Notes: a model not told the origin generated them from the letters alone. DNA of 64,000 bases from Thermohalobaculum sediminis (GCF_023487995.1 NZ_JAMFKN010000007.1:124001-188000), one strand, 5' to 3'; counted from the first letter of the stretch, positions 54,525 to 64,000 are shown. A program made the numbers and translations.

Positions 54525-56135
54525 ATGGGACGACACAGCCGCATCCTCGCCGCGCTGGGCCTCTCGCTCGGGCTCGTCGCGGCGCATCCCGCGCCCGGCG
54601 CGCTCGCGCAGACCCGCGGGGGCACGCTGGTCATGGTCACGGTGCCTGAGCCGCCGACGCTGGCGAGCTATCTGTCGACCTCGGGCCCGATCGGACAGGT
54701 CGTGGCCAAGGTCTACGAGGGGCTGATCGACGTGGGCCCCGGCTTCGAGATCAAGCCGTCGCTGGCCGAGAGCTGGTCGATGAGCGACGATGGACTGAGC
54801 ATCACCTTCAAGCTGCGCCAGGGCGTGACGTGGCATGATGGCAAGCCATTCACCTCGGCGGACGTGCAGTACGGCATCATGAATGTGCTGCGCGAGGTCC
54901 ATCCCCGCGGCGGCGCGACGCTGAAGGTGGTCGAGTCCGTCGAGACGCCCGACGATCATACCGCCGTTCTCAAGCTCTCGGAGCCCGCGCCCTACCTGAT
55001 GGTCTCGCTCAACGGCTACGAGAGCCCGATCACCGCCAAGCACCTGTTCGAGGGCACAGACCCGCGCAACAATCCGACCGCCAACGCGCCCATCGGCACC
55101 GGGCCGTTCAAGTTCGTCGAGTGGCAGAAGGGCCAGTATGTCCGGCTCGACCGCAACGACGACTACTGGCAGGAGGGTAAGCCCTACCTTGACCGCGTCG
55201 TGGTTCGCTTCATCGCCGACGCCTCGACCCGCACCGCGGCGATCGAGTCGGGCGAGGTGCATTACGGCGCCTTCGGCTCGATCCCGAACATCGACGTGCC
55301 CCGCCTTGCCGACATGCCCGAGATCGAGGTGACGACCAAGGGCTACGAGTATGTCGCGCCGATGATGCAGCTCCAGTTCAACACGACTAAGGCGCCCTTC
55401 GACAACGCGCTGGTCCGGAAGGCGATCGCCACCGCCGTGGACCGCCAGTTCGTGATCGACAATGTCTGGTTCGGCTTCGGCAAGCCCGCCACCGGCCCGA
55501 TCCATTCGGCCTTCGAGCCCACCGGGCTCTACACGACCGAGGGCGTGACCGACTTCATCAATGTCGACGACCGCATCGCCAAGGCCAACGCCATGCTGGA
55601 CGAGGCGGGGCTGGCCCGGGGCGCGGACGGGATCCGCTTCAGCATGATCCACGACCTGACGCCCTACGGCGAGGAGTGGCGGCGCTTCGGCGAATACGTC
55701 AAGCAGGTGCTGGCCGAGCTCGGCATCGCGGCCGAGCTGCGCTACGAGGACGTGCCGACCTGGCTCAAGCGCGTCTACACCGACTACGACTACGAGATGT
55801 CGTCGAACTGGCTCTACGGCCTGCCCGACCCGGTGCTGGGCGTCCACCGGCAGTACCACTCGAACCAGATCCGGCCCGGCACGGTGTTCGTCAACGGCAC
55901 CAAGTGGTCCTCGCCCGAGACCGACGCCCTGATGGACGCGGCCCGCATCGAGAACGATCCGGCAAAGCGCGCCGAAATCTATCACGAGTTCCAGCGCAAG
56001 GTCGTCGATGCGACGCCGATCATCTTCATGCACGAACTGGAATTCACCACGGTCCACAACACCAAGGTGAAGAACGCCGTGATGGGGCCGCTCGGCGTCT
56101 ATCACTCCTTCGCCGACGTCTGGCTCGAGGAGTGA
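54525..56135 (+). CDS. Oligopeptide/solute-binding protein, SBP family 5
   Basis: A 536-residue secreted protein with signal peptide ending around GALAQ (residue 29). VYEGLIDVGPGFEIKPSLAESW is the family 5 N-terminal pattern (residue about 62 on), followed by FKLRQGVTWHDGKPFTSADV and PIGTGPFKFVEW. AAGGAT ten bases before the ATG fits a ribosome site. It feeds the Dpp-type permeases that follow. With amidase and formamidase-like genes downstream, the ligand may be an amide rather than a peptide. Confidence 0.9.
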   Translation: MGRHSRILAALGLSLGLVAAHPAPGALAQTRGGTLVMVTVPEPPTLASYLSTSGPIGQVVAKVYEGLIDVGPGFEIKPSLAESWSMSDDGLSITFKLRQGVTWHDGKPFTSADVQYGIMNVLREVHPRGGATLKVVESVETPDDHTAVLKLSEPAPYLMVSLNGYESPITAKHLFEGTDPRNNPTANAPIGTGPFKFVEWQKGQYVRLDRNDDYWQEGKPYLDRVVVRFIADASTRTAAIESGEVHYGAFGSIPNIDVPRLADMPEIEVTTKGYEYVAPMMQLQFNTTKAPFDNALVRKAIATAVDRQFVIDNVWFGFGKPATGPIHSAFEPTGLYTTEGVTDFINVDDRIAKANAMLDEAGLARGADGIRFSMIHDLTPYGEEWRRFGEYVKQVLAELGIAAELRYEDVPTWLKRVYTDYDYEMSSNWLYGLPDPVLGVHRQYHSNQIRPGTVFVNGTKWSSPETDALMDAARIENDPAKRAEIYHEFQRKVVDATPIIFMHELEFTTVHNTKVKNAVMGPLGVYHSFADVWLEE

Positions 56136-56229
56136 GCGGCGCGGTGTCCCGCGCGTTTGAAAAGGGGGGGTGCGGGCCGTCGCCCGCGGCCCCCCGCCAT
56201 CGGGCCGGGGCGCCCGCGCGGAGGACAGC

Positions 56230-57207
56230 ATGACCGGCCGGCTTGCTCTTATCCTGCGCCGTGTGGTGCAGGCGATCCCGATCCTGCTCGCGATCGTCAT
56301 CATCAACTTCCTGCTGCTCAAGCTCGCGCCCGGCGACGCCGCTGACGTGCTGGCGGGCGAGGCGGGCAGCGCCACACCCGAATACATGGCCGAGCTGCGC
56401 GCCAAGTTCGGGCTGGACCAGCCGGTGCCGCTGCAGCTCGCGCAATATGTCGGGCGGGTGCTGATGCTCGACTTCGGCTATTCCTTCCGGCACGAGATGC
56501 CGGTGATCGACCTCATCCTCGCCCGGCTGGGGCCGACGCTGATCCTGATGGTCACGACCATCGTGATCGCGGTCGGCTCGGGCGTGCTGCTGGGGCTGCT
56601 GGCCGCGACGGGGCTGAACACCTGGCGCGACAACCTGATCTCGATCCTCGCGCTGGTCTCTTACGCGACGCCGCTGTTCTGGGTGGGGCTGATGCTGATC
56701 GTGGTGTTCTCGATCAACCTCGGCTGGTTCCCGACCAGCGGCATGGAGGAGGTCGCGGCCTTCCACACCGGCTGGGACCGGGTGTGGGACATCGCGCATC
56801 ACCTGGTGCTGCCGGCGGTGACGCTGTCGCTGTTCTACCTCGCGCTCTACACGCGGCTGATGCGTGCCTCGATGCTCGAACAGGCAGGGATGGACTACGT
56901 GGTCACCGCCCGCGCCAAGGGCCTGTCGGAGCGGCGGATCACCTTCCGGCACGTGCTGAGGAACGCACTCCTGCCGGTCGTGACCATGGCGGGGGTGCAG
57001 GTCTCGAGCCTGATCGGCGGCTCGGTCATCGTCGAGACCGTGTTCGGCTGGCCGGGGCTGGGGCAGCTTGCCTTCGAGTCGCTGTTCGCGCGCGACCTCA
57101 ACCTGCTGATGGGGATCTTCCTCCTGTCGGCCATGCTGGTGCTGGTCGTGAACCTCGCCGTCGACATCCTCTACACCTTCCTCGACCCGAGGATCGAAGC
57201 ACGATGA
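56230..57207 (+). CDS. ABC transporter permease, DppB type
   Basis: A 325-residue permease. LKLAPGDAADVLAG, the FGYSFRHEMPV segment and the coupling loop TARAKGLSERRITFRHVLRNA are typical. GGAGG five bases before the ATG at 56230 fixes the start; upstream codons are not part of it. It overlaps the next permease by four bases. Confidence 0.9.
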   Translation: MTGRLALILRRVVQAIPILLAIVIINFLLLKLAPGDAADVLAGEAGSATPEYMAELRAKFGLDQPVPLQLAQYVGRVLMLDFGYSFRHEMPVIDLILARLGPTLILMVTTIVIAVGSGVLLGLLAATGLNTWRDNLISILALVSYATPLFWVGLMLIVVFSINLGWFPTSGMEEVAAFHTGWDRVWDIAHHLVLPAVTLSLFYLALYTRLMRASMLEQAGMDYVVTARAKGLSERRITFRHVLRNALLPVVTMAGVQVSSLIGGSVIVETVFGWPGLGQLAFESLFARDLNLLMGIFLLSAMLVLVVNLAVDILYTFLDPRIEAR

Positions 57208-58094
57208 ACGAGCTTTCCGAAACCCTTCCGCAGGGCGCGGCGCCGGGGCGACTTGCGCGCCTCGCCCGCTTATGGCGGCTGTTCGCCCGCAACCGGGCGG
57301 CGCTGTTCGGCCTTGCGATCCTCGCGGGCGTGGTGGCCCTCGCCGCGATTGCGCCGGTGCTCTACCCCGAAAGCCCGTTCAGCCTTGCCGGGCGGCCGAT
57401 GTCGCCGCCCTTCGGCGACTGGCTGTTCGGCACCGACACGCTCGGCCGCGACGTCATGGCGGGGATCGCGCATGGCGCGCGCACCTCGCTGATGATCGGG
57501 CTGGTGGCGACGCTGGTGGCGGTGGTGTTCGGCACCACGATGGGGGCGCTGGCGGGCTATTACGGCGGCTGGATCGACGACCTGCTGATGCGCATCACCG
57601 AGGTGTTCCAGACGATCCCCTCCTTCGTCTTCGCGATCCTCCTGGTCGCGATCATGAGCCCCTCGATCCAGTCGATCGTGATCGCCATCGCGGTCGTGTC
57701 CTGGCCGGCGCTCGCGCGACTGGTGCGGGGCGAGTTCCTGTCGCTGAGGAACCGCGAGTTCGTGCAGGCGAACGTGCTGATGGGGATGCCGGACTGGAAG
57801 ATCATCCTGGTGCAGATCCTGCCGAACGCGCTCTCGCCCATCATAGTCGCGGGCTCGCTGATGGTGGCGACCGCGATCCTGATCGAGTCGGGGCTGTCCT
57901 TCCTGGGTCTCGGCGACCCCAACGTGATGAGCTGGGGCTTCCAGGTCGGCGCGGGGCGCACGGTGCTGCGCCGGGCGTGGTGGATCTGCACCTTCCCGGG
58001 CTTCGCGATCCTGTTGACCGTGCTGGCCATCAACCTCGTCGGCGAGGGGCTGAACGACGCCCTGAACCCGCGCCTGCGCGAGGGCAAGGCATGA
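57204..58094 (+). CDS. ABC transporter permease, DppC type
   Basis: A 296-residue permease with FGTDTLGRDVMAGIAHGART, the coupling loop ANVLMGMPDWKIILVQILPN and FLGLGDPNVMSWG. The N-terminal ERARLLRRLW-like charged stretch before the first helix is normal for the type. Start and stop codons overlap those of its neighbours. Confidence 0.9.
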   Translation: MNELSETLPQGAAPGRLARLARLWRLFARNRAALFGLAILAGVVALAAIAPVLYPESPFSLAGRPMSPPFGDWLFGTDTLGRDVMAGIAHGARTSLMIGLVATLVAVVFGTTMGALAGYYGGWIDDLLMRITEVFQTIPSFVFAILLVAIMSPSIQSIVIAIAVVSWPALARLVRGEFLSLRNREFVQANVLMGMPDWKIILVQILPNALSPIIVAGSLMVATAILIESGLSFLGLGDPNVMSWGFQVGAGRTVLRRAWWICTFPGFAILLTVLAINLVGEGLNDALNPRLREGKA

Positions 58095-59722
58095 GCGCGC
58101 CGCTGATCGACATCCGCGGCCTGCATGTCAGCCTGCCGCCGGGCTCGGACCGCCCCTACGCGGTCGAGAACCTGTCGATGACGCTGGCGCCGGGCGAGAT
58201 CGTCTGCGTGGTGGGCGAGTCGGGCTCGGGCAAGTCGCTTACCGCGCGCGCGATGATGGGGCTGTTGCCCGAGCCGCGGGTGCGCGCCTCGAAGGGCCAG
58301 ATCCTGTTCGCCGGGCAGGACCTGCTGACCCTGACGCGGGCCGAGCGGCGGCGGTTGTGCGGCGAGCAGCTGTCAATGGTGTTCCAGGAGCCGATGACGG
58401 CGCTGAACCCGCTGATGACCGTGGGCCGCCAGATCGAGGAGGTGCTGATCGTCCACAGCGACCTCGGCCCAGCCGAGCGGCGCGAGCGGATCCTGGCGCT
58501 TCTGGCCGAGGTGCAGCTTCCCGACCCGCCGCGGATCATGGCGTCCTTCCCGCACCAGCTCTCGGGCGGGCAGCGCCAACGCGCGATGATCGCCATGGCG
58601 CTGATCATGGACCCAAAGGTCCTGGTCGCCGACGAGCCCACCACCGCGCTCGACGTGACCACGCAGGCCCAGATCCTGCGTCTGATCCGCGAGCTTCAGG
58701 ACCGCCATGGCACGGGGGTGATGTTCATCACCCATGATTTCGGCGTCGTGGCCGAGATCGCCGACCGCATCGTGGTGATGCAGCACGGCCGCGTGATCGA
58801 GACGGGCGAGGCCGACCAGATCCTGAACCGGCCGGAGGCGCCCTACACGCGCGCCCTGATCCGCGCGATCCCCAGCCTCACGCCGCGCCCGCGCGCGCGG
58901 GCGGAGGCACGCGGCCTGATGAAGGTGGACGGTCTGACCAAGACCTACCGGATGGGCGGCTGGCCCGCGAAGACGCGCGAGGTCCACGCCGTGCGCGATG
59001 TCGACTTCACGCTCAGGCGCGGCGAGACGCTGGGCATCGTGGGCGAGTCCGGCTCGGGCAAGTCCACGGTCGCCCGGATGCTGGTGCGGCTGATCCAACC
59101 CGATGCGGGGGTGATCGACCTCGACGGGATCGACCTCGCGGGGCTCTCGAAGGCCGCACTCAAGCCCTACCGGCGCCGGGTGCAGATGGTGTTCCAGGAC
59201 CCCTATGCCTCTCTCAACCCGCGTAGGCGTGTGGGCGACATCATTGCCGAGGGGCCGGTGACGCAAGGCGCGCCGCATGCGAAGGCGCAGGCCCGGGCAC
59301 GCGAGCTGCTGGGGCTCGTGGGGCTGAAGCCCGACATGGCCGAGCGCTACCCCCACGAGTTCTCGGGCGGGCAGCGCCAGCGCATCGGGCTTGCCCGTGC
59401 CCTCGCCATGGACCCCGAGGTGCTGGTGGCGGACGAGCCGGTCTCGGCGCTCGACGTCTCGGTGCAGGCGCAGGTTCTCGAGCTCCTGGCCGAGATCCGC
59501 GAGCGGCTGGGCCTCAGCATCGTCTTCATCACCCATGACCTGCGGGTGGCGGCGCAGGTCTGCGACACCATCGCGGTGATGTCGAAGGGCGAGATCGTCG
59601 AGCACGGCCCCGTCGCCGATGTCTTCGCCGACCCGCAGCACGCCTACACCCGCGAACTGCTGGCCTCGATCCCCGGTCGCGAGTGGCAGATCCCGGAACT
59701 GGCGGAGGCCGCGAGCGCATGA
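58091..59722 (+). CDS. Fused oligopeptide-type ABC ATPase
   Basis: A 543-residue double ATPase. Domain 1 has GESGSGKSL, LSGGQRQRAMIAMAL and VADEPTTALD; domain 2 has GESGSGKST, FSGGQRQRIGLARAL and VADEPVSALD. It couples to the two preceding permeases. The amidase ATG overlaps its stop, putting the hydrolase in the transporter operon. Confidence 0.92.
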   Translation: MSAPLIDIRGLHVSLPPGSDRPYAVENLSMTLAPGEIVCVVGESGSGKSLTARAMMGLLPEPRVRASKGQILFAGQDLLTLTRAERRRLCGEQLSMVFQEPMTALNPLMTVGRQIEEVLIVHSDLGPAERRERILALLAEVQLPDPPRIMASFPHQLSGGQRQRAMIAMALIMDPKVLVADEPTTALDVTTQAQILRLIRELQDRHGTGVMFITHDFGVVAEIADRIVVMQHGRVIETGEADQILNRPEAPYTRALIRAIPSLTPRPRARAEARGLMKVDGLTKTYRMGGWPAKTREVHAVRDVDFTLRRGETLGIVGESGSGKSTVARMLVRLIQPDAGVIDLDGIDLAGLSKAALKPYRRRVQMVFQDPYASLNPRRRVGDIIAEGPVTQGAPHAKAQARARELLGLVGLKPDMAERYPHEFSGGQRQRIGLARALAMDPEVLVADEPVSALDVSVQAQVLELLAEIRERLGLSIVFITHDLRVAAQVCDTIAVMSKGEIVEHGPVADVFADPQHAYTRELLASIPGREWQIPELAEAASA

Positions 59723-61356
59723 CCGACATGACCGACTGGGGCGCGGTGCTGGCCCGGCAGGGCGTGCCCGAGGCGATGATCGACGGCGCGCGCGCCATGG
59801 CCGCGCGCCACAGCGCCGTAGCCGAGGGGCTGGCGCACGACCCGGCCGAGCCCGCCGATCCTTCGGTCTTTCCCGCGGCCCTGGCAGCCGAGGCCGCGCG
59901 CCCGGCAACGGGAGGCGGTGCTGCGCCCGCGCCCATGGCGCCCGCGCCCGCCGACGCCACGCTGGGCGCGGGGGTCGAGGCGATCGCAGCCCTGGTGCGG
60001 AACCGCGCCGTCTCGGCCGTGGAACTGGCCGAGCGGCATCTCGACGCGCTCGGCCGCGTGGGCCCGCGGCTCAACGCGGTCGCCCGGCTCGAGCCCGAGG
60101 CGGCACTGGCGCAGGCGCGCGCGATCGACGCGCGGCTCGCGCGCGGCGACGAGGTGGGGCCGCTCGCCGGCGTGCCGATGGCGCACAAGGACCTCTACGG
60201 ACGCGAGGGCTGGCTGCTCGAGGCCGGCAGCCGCATCCTCAGGGGGCATGTCGCGACGCGGACGGCGACGGCGATCCGGGCGCTCGACGCGGCGGGGGCG
60301 GTCGATCTGGGCCGGCTCAACACCGTCGAGTTCGCGCTGGGGCCGGACGGGCGCAACGCCCACACGGGGCCCGTGCGAAACCCGTGGAACCCCGCGCATC
60401 TGCCGGGGGGCTCGTCGTCGGGCTCGGGCGCCTGCGTGGCGGCGGGCGCGGTGCCGGCGGCGCTTGGCTCGGACACCGGTGGCTCGATCCGCCTGCCGGC
60501 CGGGGCCTGCGGGCTGGTCGGGCTCAAGCCCACGGCCGGGCTGATCGGGCGGTCGGGCGTGTTCCCGCTCGCGGGCTCGCTCGACACGGTGGGGCCGCTC
60601 TGCCGCAGCGTGCGGGACGCGGCGCTGCTGACGCAGACGATGGCGGGGTTCGACGCGGACGACCCGCAGTCGCAGCACCGCCCGCCCGTGGACCTGATGG
60701 CGGACATCGAGGACGGGCTCGCGGGCCTGAGGATCGGGGTCGCTGAGAGCTATTTCTTCGACCCGCTCGACGAAGCCACGCGCGCGCAGATCGGGGCGGC
60801 GGCGGATCTGATGGCGGCGGAAGGCGCGCGGGTCAGCCGCGTCGCGATCCCCGGCATCGAGCTTGCGAACCGCCTCAACGTCGTGCTCATCAATGTCGAG
60901 GCGGCGACGCAGCACCGGGCCTGGCTTGGGACCCGCGCCGCCGACTACGGCCCCGAGACGCTGGGCCGGATGGCCGCGGGCCTGTTCGTCAGCGCGCCCG
61001 CCTATCTCGCCGCGCTGGGGCGACGGGCACGGCTGCTGCGCGCGGCACTGGATGGACCGTTCGGCGAGGTCGATGCGATCCTCGCCCCCGTCTGGCCGTT
61101 CGAGCCGCCGGCGATCGACGCGGACGCCGGCGCGCCCGGCGTGCGGGCCGAGGATCTGGGCCACTGCACCCGGCCCTTCAACTACCTCGGCCTGCCCGCC
61201 GTCACCCTGCCCTGCGGTGTCAGCGCGAACGGCCTGCCGGTGGGCTTCCAGCTGGTCGGGCGCCCCTTCGCCGAGGCCACGATCCTGCGCGCCGCGCGCG
61301 GCTACGAGCGGGCGCGGCGCTTCCTCGACGAACACCGCCCCGCCGTTACGGCCTGA
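59719..61356 (+). CDS. Amidase signature family hydrolase
   Basis: A 545-residue amidase of the GatA/AtzF-like family. The Ser-cisSer-Lys triad is visible as Lys157 (MAHKDLYG), the serine run in GGSSSGSGA near residue 233, and Ser256 (SDTGGSIRLP). An N-terminal extension of about 80 residues, rich in alanine and proline, precedes the catalytic core. Translational coupling with the ABC operon suggests it hydrolyses the imported amide. The exact substrate is unknown. Confidence 0.85.
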   Translation: MTDMTDWGAVLARQGVPEAMIDGARAMAARHSAVAEGLAHDPAEPADPSVFPAALAAEAARPATGGGAAPAPMAPAPADATLGAGVEAIAALVRNRAVSAVELAERHLDALGRVGPRLNAVARLEPEAALAQARAIDARLARGDEVGPLAGVPMAHKDLYGREGWLLEAGSRILRGHVATRTATAIRALDAAGAVDLGRLNTVEFALGPDGRNAHTGPVRNPWNPAHLPGGSSSGSGACVAAGAVPAALGSDTGGSIRLPAGACGLVGLKPTAGLIGRSGVFPLAGSLDTVGPLCRSVRDAALLTQTMAGFDADDPQSQHRPPVDLMADIEDGLAGLRIGVAESYFFDPLDEATRAQIGAAADLMAAEGARVSRVAIPGIELANRLNVVLINVEAATQHRAWLGTRAADYGPETLGRMAAGLFVSAPAYLAALGRRARLLRAALDGPFGEVDAILAPVWPFEPPAIDADAGAPGVRAEDLGHCTRPFNYLGLPAVTLPCGVSANGLPVGFQLVGRPFAEATILRAARGYERARRFLDEHRPAVTA

Positions 61357-61360
61357 TGCC

Positions 61361-63568
61361 TCAGCCCGGCATCGCGAAGGGGGCGGGGTCGAGGAAGCGG
61401 CGCACCACGTTCTCCATCATCCGCGACACCGGGTTGTGGAACCGGTCGTGCGGCAGGCTCCCGCAGAAGGTGATCGAGCCCGTCGCGAACACCGCGCCGC
61501 CTGCGGGTGTCTCGTAGAAGACGATCTCGGCGCGGATCAGGTCGCGCGCGGGTTCGCCCGGCAGGGTCACGAGGTGGGTGAGCTGCTCCTCGTGCACCAG
61601 CACGAAGCGCTCGGAATGGCCTTCCGACCGCGCGAGGATCAGCGCGTGGGCGGGCGTGCCGAGGCGGGTGTCGGCGCGGTCGAGCTCGAAGCCCGCGGCG
61701 CCCCCGCCCGAGAGGCCGAAATCGCCCAGCACCTCGCCCTCGACCCCCTCGAAGATCCAGGCGGCGCGGGGGTCGCGGGCGCCGGGCGCGAGGCGGTAAT
61801 GCGAGCCCTCGAACGTGCCCTGCGCCGAGAAGCCAACCCCCGCAACCGACTGCGGCGGGCGCCCCTGCCGCCGCCACAGCCCGCCATAGGCGCCGTCGAA
61901 GGCGTTGAAATACTCGCCTGGCTCGGACGCCCAGGCGCGGATGCCGCCCTCGCCGCGGCGGATCTCGATGGCCTCGGGCATCTCCGGGTGGCGGGCGACG
62001 CGCCAGTAGAAGCCGTTGCCGCCAAGGTAGCAGAACCGCCCGCCGCCGTTGCGGTAGTCGACAAGGGCGTCGAGGGTCGCGGCCGTGTGATACTCGGGAT
62101 GCGTGGTGGTCAGCAGGGCGCGATAGCCCGCGATGGCCCCGAGCCCCTCGGCGTCGAGCTCGTGGTCGGTGATCACGTCGAAGGCGATGCCGCGCGCGTC
62201 GAGCCATGCCAGCAGATGCGTGTCGGCCGAGAAATGCCGCAGGCCCGAGCCTGCCCGGTCCACCTGGTTGAGATAGCCGGGCCGCAGCGTCATCAGCGGG
62301 CGCAGGTGCGAGGAATGGCACACGCCGCTGCCATCGGAATGGGTGTTGTAGGTCGAGAACCCGTATTCCGGGTGATCCGAGGGGAAATGCCGCCCCATGC
62401 CCAGTTCCGCCGCCCGCGCGCGGTAGGTGTCGTCGAAGTCGGGCCGGTCGAAATTGCCGTAGACGACATAGGTGAAGGTCGGGATCAGCACGCAGAGGTC
62501 GGCGCCGCGCCGCCCGCGGGCGGCGGGGACGAAGAAGGGGATCGTGTCGGCCTCGCCCCCGCAGGTCAGGCGCATGCCGTAGACGCCGCTGGGCAGGTCC
62601 GCGGGCACCGTGAAGGTGAAATCGGTCTCCCACCCACAATCGGCGAGGTCGGTGTCGTGGAAATGGATCGCGCCATACTGGTCGGGCGCGTGGCGCCAGC
62701 ACATCTCGCGCCCGGTCCATGCGGCCCCCGTCATGCCGCGCGCGGGCAGGTTGACGAGGCGGCCGTCGAGGCGGTTCGGCCCGGTGTCGCGGATCGCGGT
62801 GCCGGGAATGTCGCGCGAGAAGTCCCACCGCGCGACCGGCGCGCAGCCCGCCGCGTCGCCAAGCACGCCCGCGGGCAGGCCCAACAGGATCGCGGGCGCC
62901 TCGATCTTGCCGTTGAAGTGCCGGACCGACCGACCGGTGCCATCGACCCCCAGCGCCGCGATGTGCCAGCGCGGCGCCAGCGGCACGGGACCCGGCGGGA
63001 TGCTGCCCGTGGCCCGCGCGACCTCGGGGCGGCCGAAGGGCGGATGCAGCGCCTCCTGCCCCACCTCGACCGCGCCCGTCGCGGGGTCGATGCTGGCGCG
63101 GAGCCGCGCCCAGTGCCGAGTTGCGAGGGGGCGACCGGTCGATACCGCGACCGGCGCCTGCCCCGCCCTCCCGATCACCACCATCGCGGCGCCGGTCTCG
63201 TCGAGCCCCAGCGCCACCCCCGCCCCGGTTTCGGGGTCGAAGGCCGAGAACACCGCCTGCGCGCCCCTGCCCGGCAGGGTCGGCCAGACCATGGCCTCGA
63301 GCGTGACTGCACCTGCCGGCTGCACCCCGGCCTCGACCACCGCCATCGAGCCGATGTCATGGGTCTGCACCCGCGAGGGGAATCGACCCGAAAAGACATG
63401 GCCAAGGTCGTGCTCGATCCGCCCCGGCCCCGCGGGATTGGGGTCGCCGCAGACGATGCGCACGAGCCGGGCGTCATAGGGCCCCTCGCCCGAGGACGAT
63501 ATGCGGAAGGCGATCGCCTCGCCCGGGCGTGCGGACAGGCGGTCGGTATAGCCGGTGAGCGGGATCAT
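61361..63568 (-). CDS. N,N-dimethylformamidase large-subunit-like protein
   Basis: A 735-residue protein similar in length and build to the large subunit of N,N-dimethylformamidase. An N-terminal LamG-like beta-sandwich (about 90-270, with TLEAMVWPTLPG and VRHFNGKIEAP) is followed by an immunoglobulin-like linker and a GATase-like catalytic domain (about 375-700) with TYVVYGNFDRPDF, YGFSTYNTHSDGSG and DVITDHELDAEG. GAGG five bases before the ATG at 63568 decides the start. No gene for the small subunit is seen beside it. It may hydrolyse an N-substituted amide together with, or before, the neighbouring amidase. Confidence 0.78.
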   Translation of the reverse strand: MIPLTGYTDRLSARPGEAIAFRISSSGEGPYDARLVRIVCGDPNPAGPGRIEHDLGHVFSGRFPSRVQTHDIGSMAVVEAGVQPAGAVTLEAMVWPTLPGRGAQAVFSAFDPETGAGVALGLDETGAAMVVIGRAGQAPVAVSTGRPLATRHWARLRASIDPATGAVEVGQEALHPPFGRPEVARATGSIPPGPVPLAPRWHIAALGVDGTGRSVRHFNGKIEAPAILLGLPAGVLGDAAGCAPVARWDFSRDIPGTAIRDTGPNRLDGRLVNLPARGMTGAAWTGREMCWRHAPDQYGAIHFHDTDLADCGWETDFTFTVPADLPSGVYGMRLTCGGEADTIPFFVPAARGRRGADLCVLIPTFTYVVYGNFDRPDFDDTYRARAAELGMGRHFPSDHPEYGFSTYNTHSDGSGVCHSSHLRPLMTLRPGYLNQVDRAGSGLRHFSADTHLLAWLDARGIAFDVITDHELDAEGLGAIAGYRALLTTTHPEYHTAATLDALVDYRNGGGRFCYLGGNGFYWRVARHPEMPEAIEIRRGEGGIRAWASEPGEYFNAFDGAYGGLWRRQGRPPQSVAGVGFSAQGTFEGSHYRLAPGARDPRAAWIFEGVEGEVLGDFGLSGGGAAGFELDRADTRLGTPAHALILARSEGHSERFVLVHEEQLTHLVTLPGEPARDLIRAEIVFYETPAGGAVFATGSITFCGSLPHDRFHNPVSRMMENVVRRFLDPAPFAMPG

Positions 63569-63649
63569 GCTATCCTCGGGGAAATTCTCGACGGTCGTCG
63601 CGCGACTTTGCCCGCGCGGCCGGCGCGCCGCAAGGAAAGCCCCCGCCCG

Positions 63650-64000
63650 ATGAAGGATCAGCCCGACCACGACCCCACGCGTGCCCGCGGCGACGCGAGG
63701 GGCGGCGGCATGGGCGATCTCGCGCTGATCGGGGTGATCGGGCTACTGTGGGGGCTCAACTGGCCCGCGGTCAAGACGATCCTCGCCGAGGTCGAGCCCT
63801 GGACCCTGCGGGCGGTCGCGCTGCTGGCCGGCGCCACCTGCCTCGCCGCGATCGCGCGGCTCAGGGACGAGAGCCTCGCCCCCCCGCGGGGCGAGGCAGG
63901 CCGGCTGGTGGCGGCGGGGCTGTTCACCGTGTTCGGGTTCAACCTCCTGACGGCCTTCGGGCAGCTTCTGACCGAGACGTCGAAGGCCGCGATCATCGCC
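63650..64000 (+). CDS. EamA/DMT-family transporter, N-terminal part (cut by window end)
   Basis: An open frame from ATG 63650 to the last base encodes 117 residues. After a charged 20-residue lead come helices with GVIGLLWGLNWPAVKTIL, LRAVALLAGATCLAAIARL and LFTVFGFNLLTAFGQLL, the typical start of a 10-helix drug/metabolite exporter; the second EamA half is outside the window. A second ATG at 63710 would remove the lead. Divergent from the formamidase-like gene. Confidence 0.75.
   Translation, partial: MKDQPDHDPTRARGDARGGGMGDLALIGVIGLLWGLNWPAVKTILAEVEPWTLRAVALLAGATCLAAIARLRDESLAPPRGEAGRLVAAGLFTVFGFNLLTAFGQLLTETSKAAIIA

Noticed and set aside
1-64000. tRNA or rRNA genes
   Set aside because: No tRNA-like cloverleaf with a GGTTCGA-type loop or rRNA conserved stretch was recognised in the intergenic regions; a covariance-model scan would be decisive.

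Overview
The window is about 64 kb of very GC-rich DNA (roughly 68-70% by eye) with dense, mostly co-directional operons joined by ATGA/GTGA overlaps. Gene content (protocatechuate 3,4-dioxygenase, hut genes, Rieske demethylase-type oxygenases, many oligopeptide and polyamine ABC systems, a TupABC tungstate system, glucosylglycerol synthesis) fits an alphaproteobacterium of the Rhodobacterales type, probably from a marine or saline habitat. That placement is an inference from gene content and base composition, not from a marker gene. No rRNA, tRNA, CRISPR array, transposase or phage gene was seen.

Layout. 1-5657 (+): quinate/shikimate to protocatechuate to beta-ketoadipate route (shikimate dehydrogenase-family end, 3-dehydroshikimate dehydratase, pcaH, pcaG, a BKACE-family beta-keto acid cleavage enzyme, pcaB); pcaC sits apart at 24106. 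5739-9504 (+): a tightly coupled three-gene membrane system made of a two-TM sensor-like protein, a sensor-HAMP-MFS fusion and an ABC_sub_bind-type binding protein. 9512-13442: acetate kinase and three glycan-type genes (epimerase, GT2, CmcI-like). 13524-16270 (-): hutI-hutH with a clear promoter. 16416-23973: a divergent glucosylglycerol locus. gpsA, a HAD phosphatase and ggpS lie on the minus strand, galU and a glucosylglycerol hydrolase-like GH13 protein on the plus strand, separated by a 700-base AT-rich control region.

24653-28208 (+): a Dpp/Opp-type ABC transporter without a binding protein. 28405-30746 (+): TupB-TupC-TupA tungstate uptake, facing a minus-strand set (degP-type protease, OmpR-type regulator, histidine kinase, HTH-PBP regulator, 35522 to 30923). 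35676-54141: an amine-catabolism island with a BetI-like repressor, methyltransferase, two FAD amine-oxidase-like proteins, a GcvT-family protein, class III aminotransferase, GFA-family protein, glutamine-synthetase-like ligase, polyamine-type ABC transporter and two Rieske oxygenases. The same palindrome, TTTGAGCGCTCA, lies at the repressor/oxidoreductase divergent promoter and directly upstream of the second Rieske-potBCA operon, suggesting one regulon. Inside the island, degraded 3' ends of a second potA and a second Rieske gene abut each other and mark a past tandem duplication followed by deletion; a lower-GC panE-like gene sits next to them.

54525-63568: another Dpp-type ABC operon, with its binding protein, ending in an amidase, and facing a dimethylformamidase large-subunit-like protein. 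The window ends inside an EamA-type exporter.
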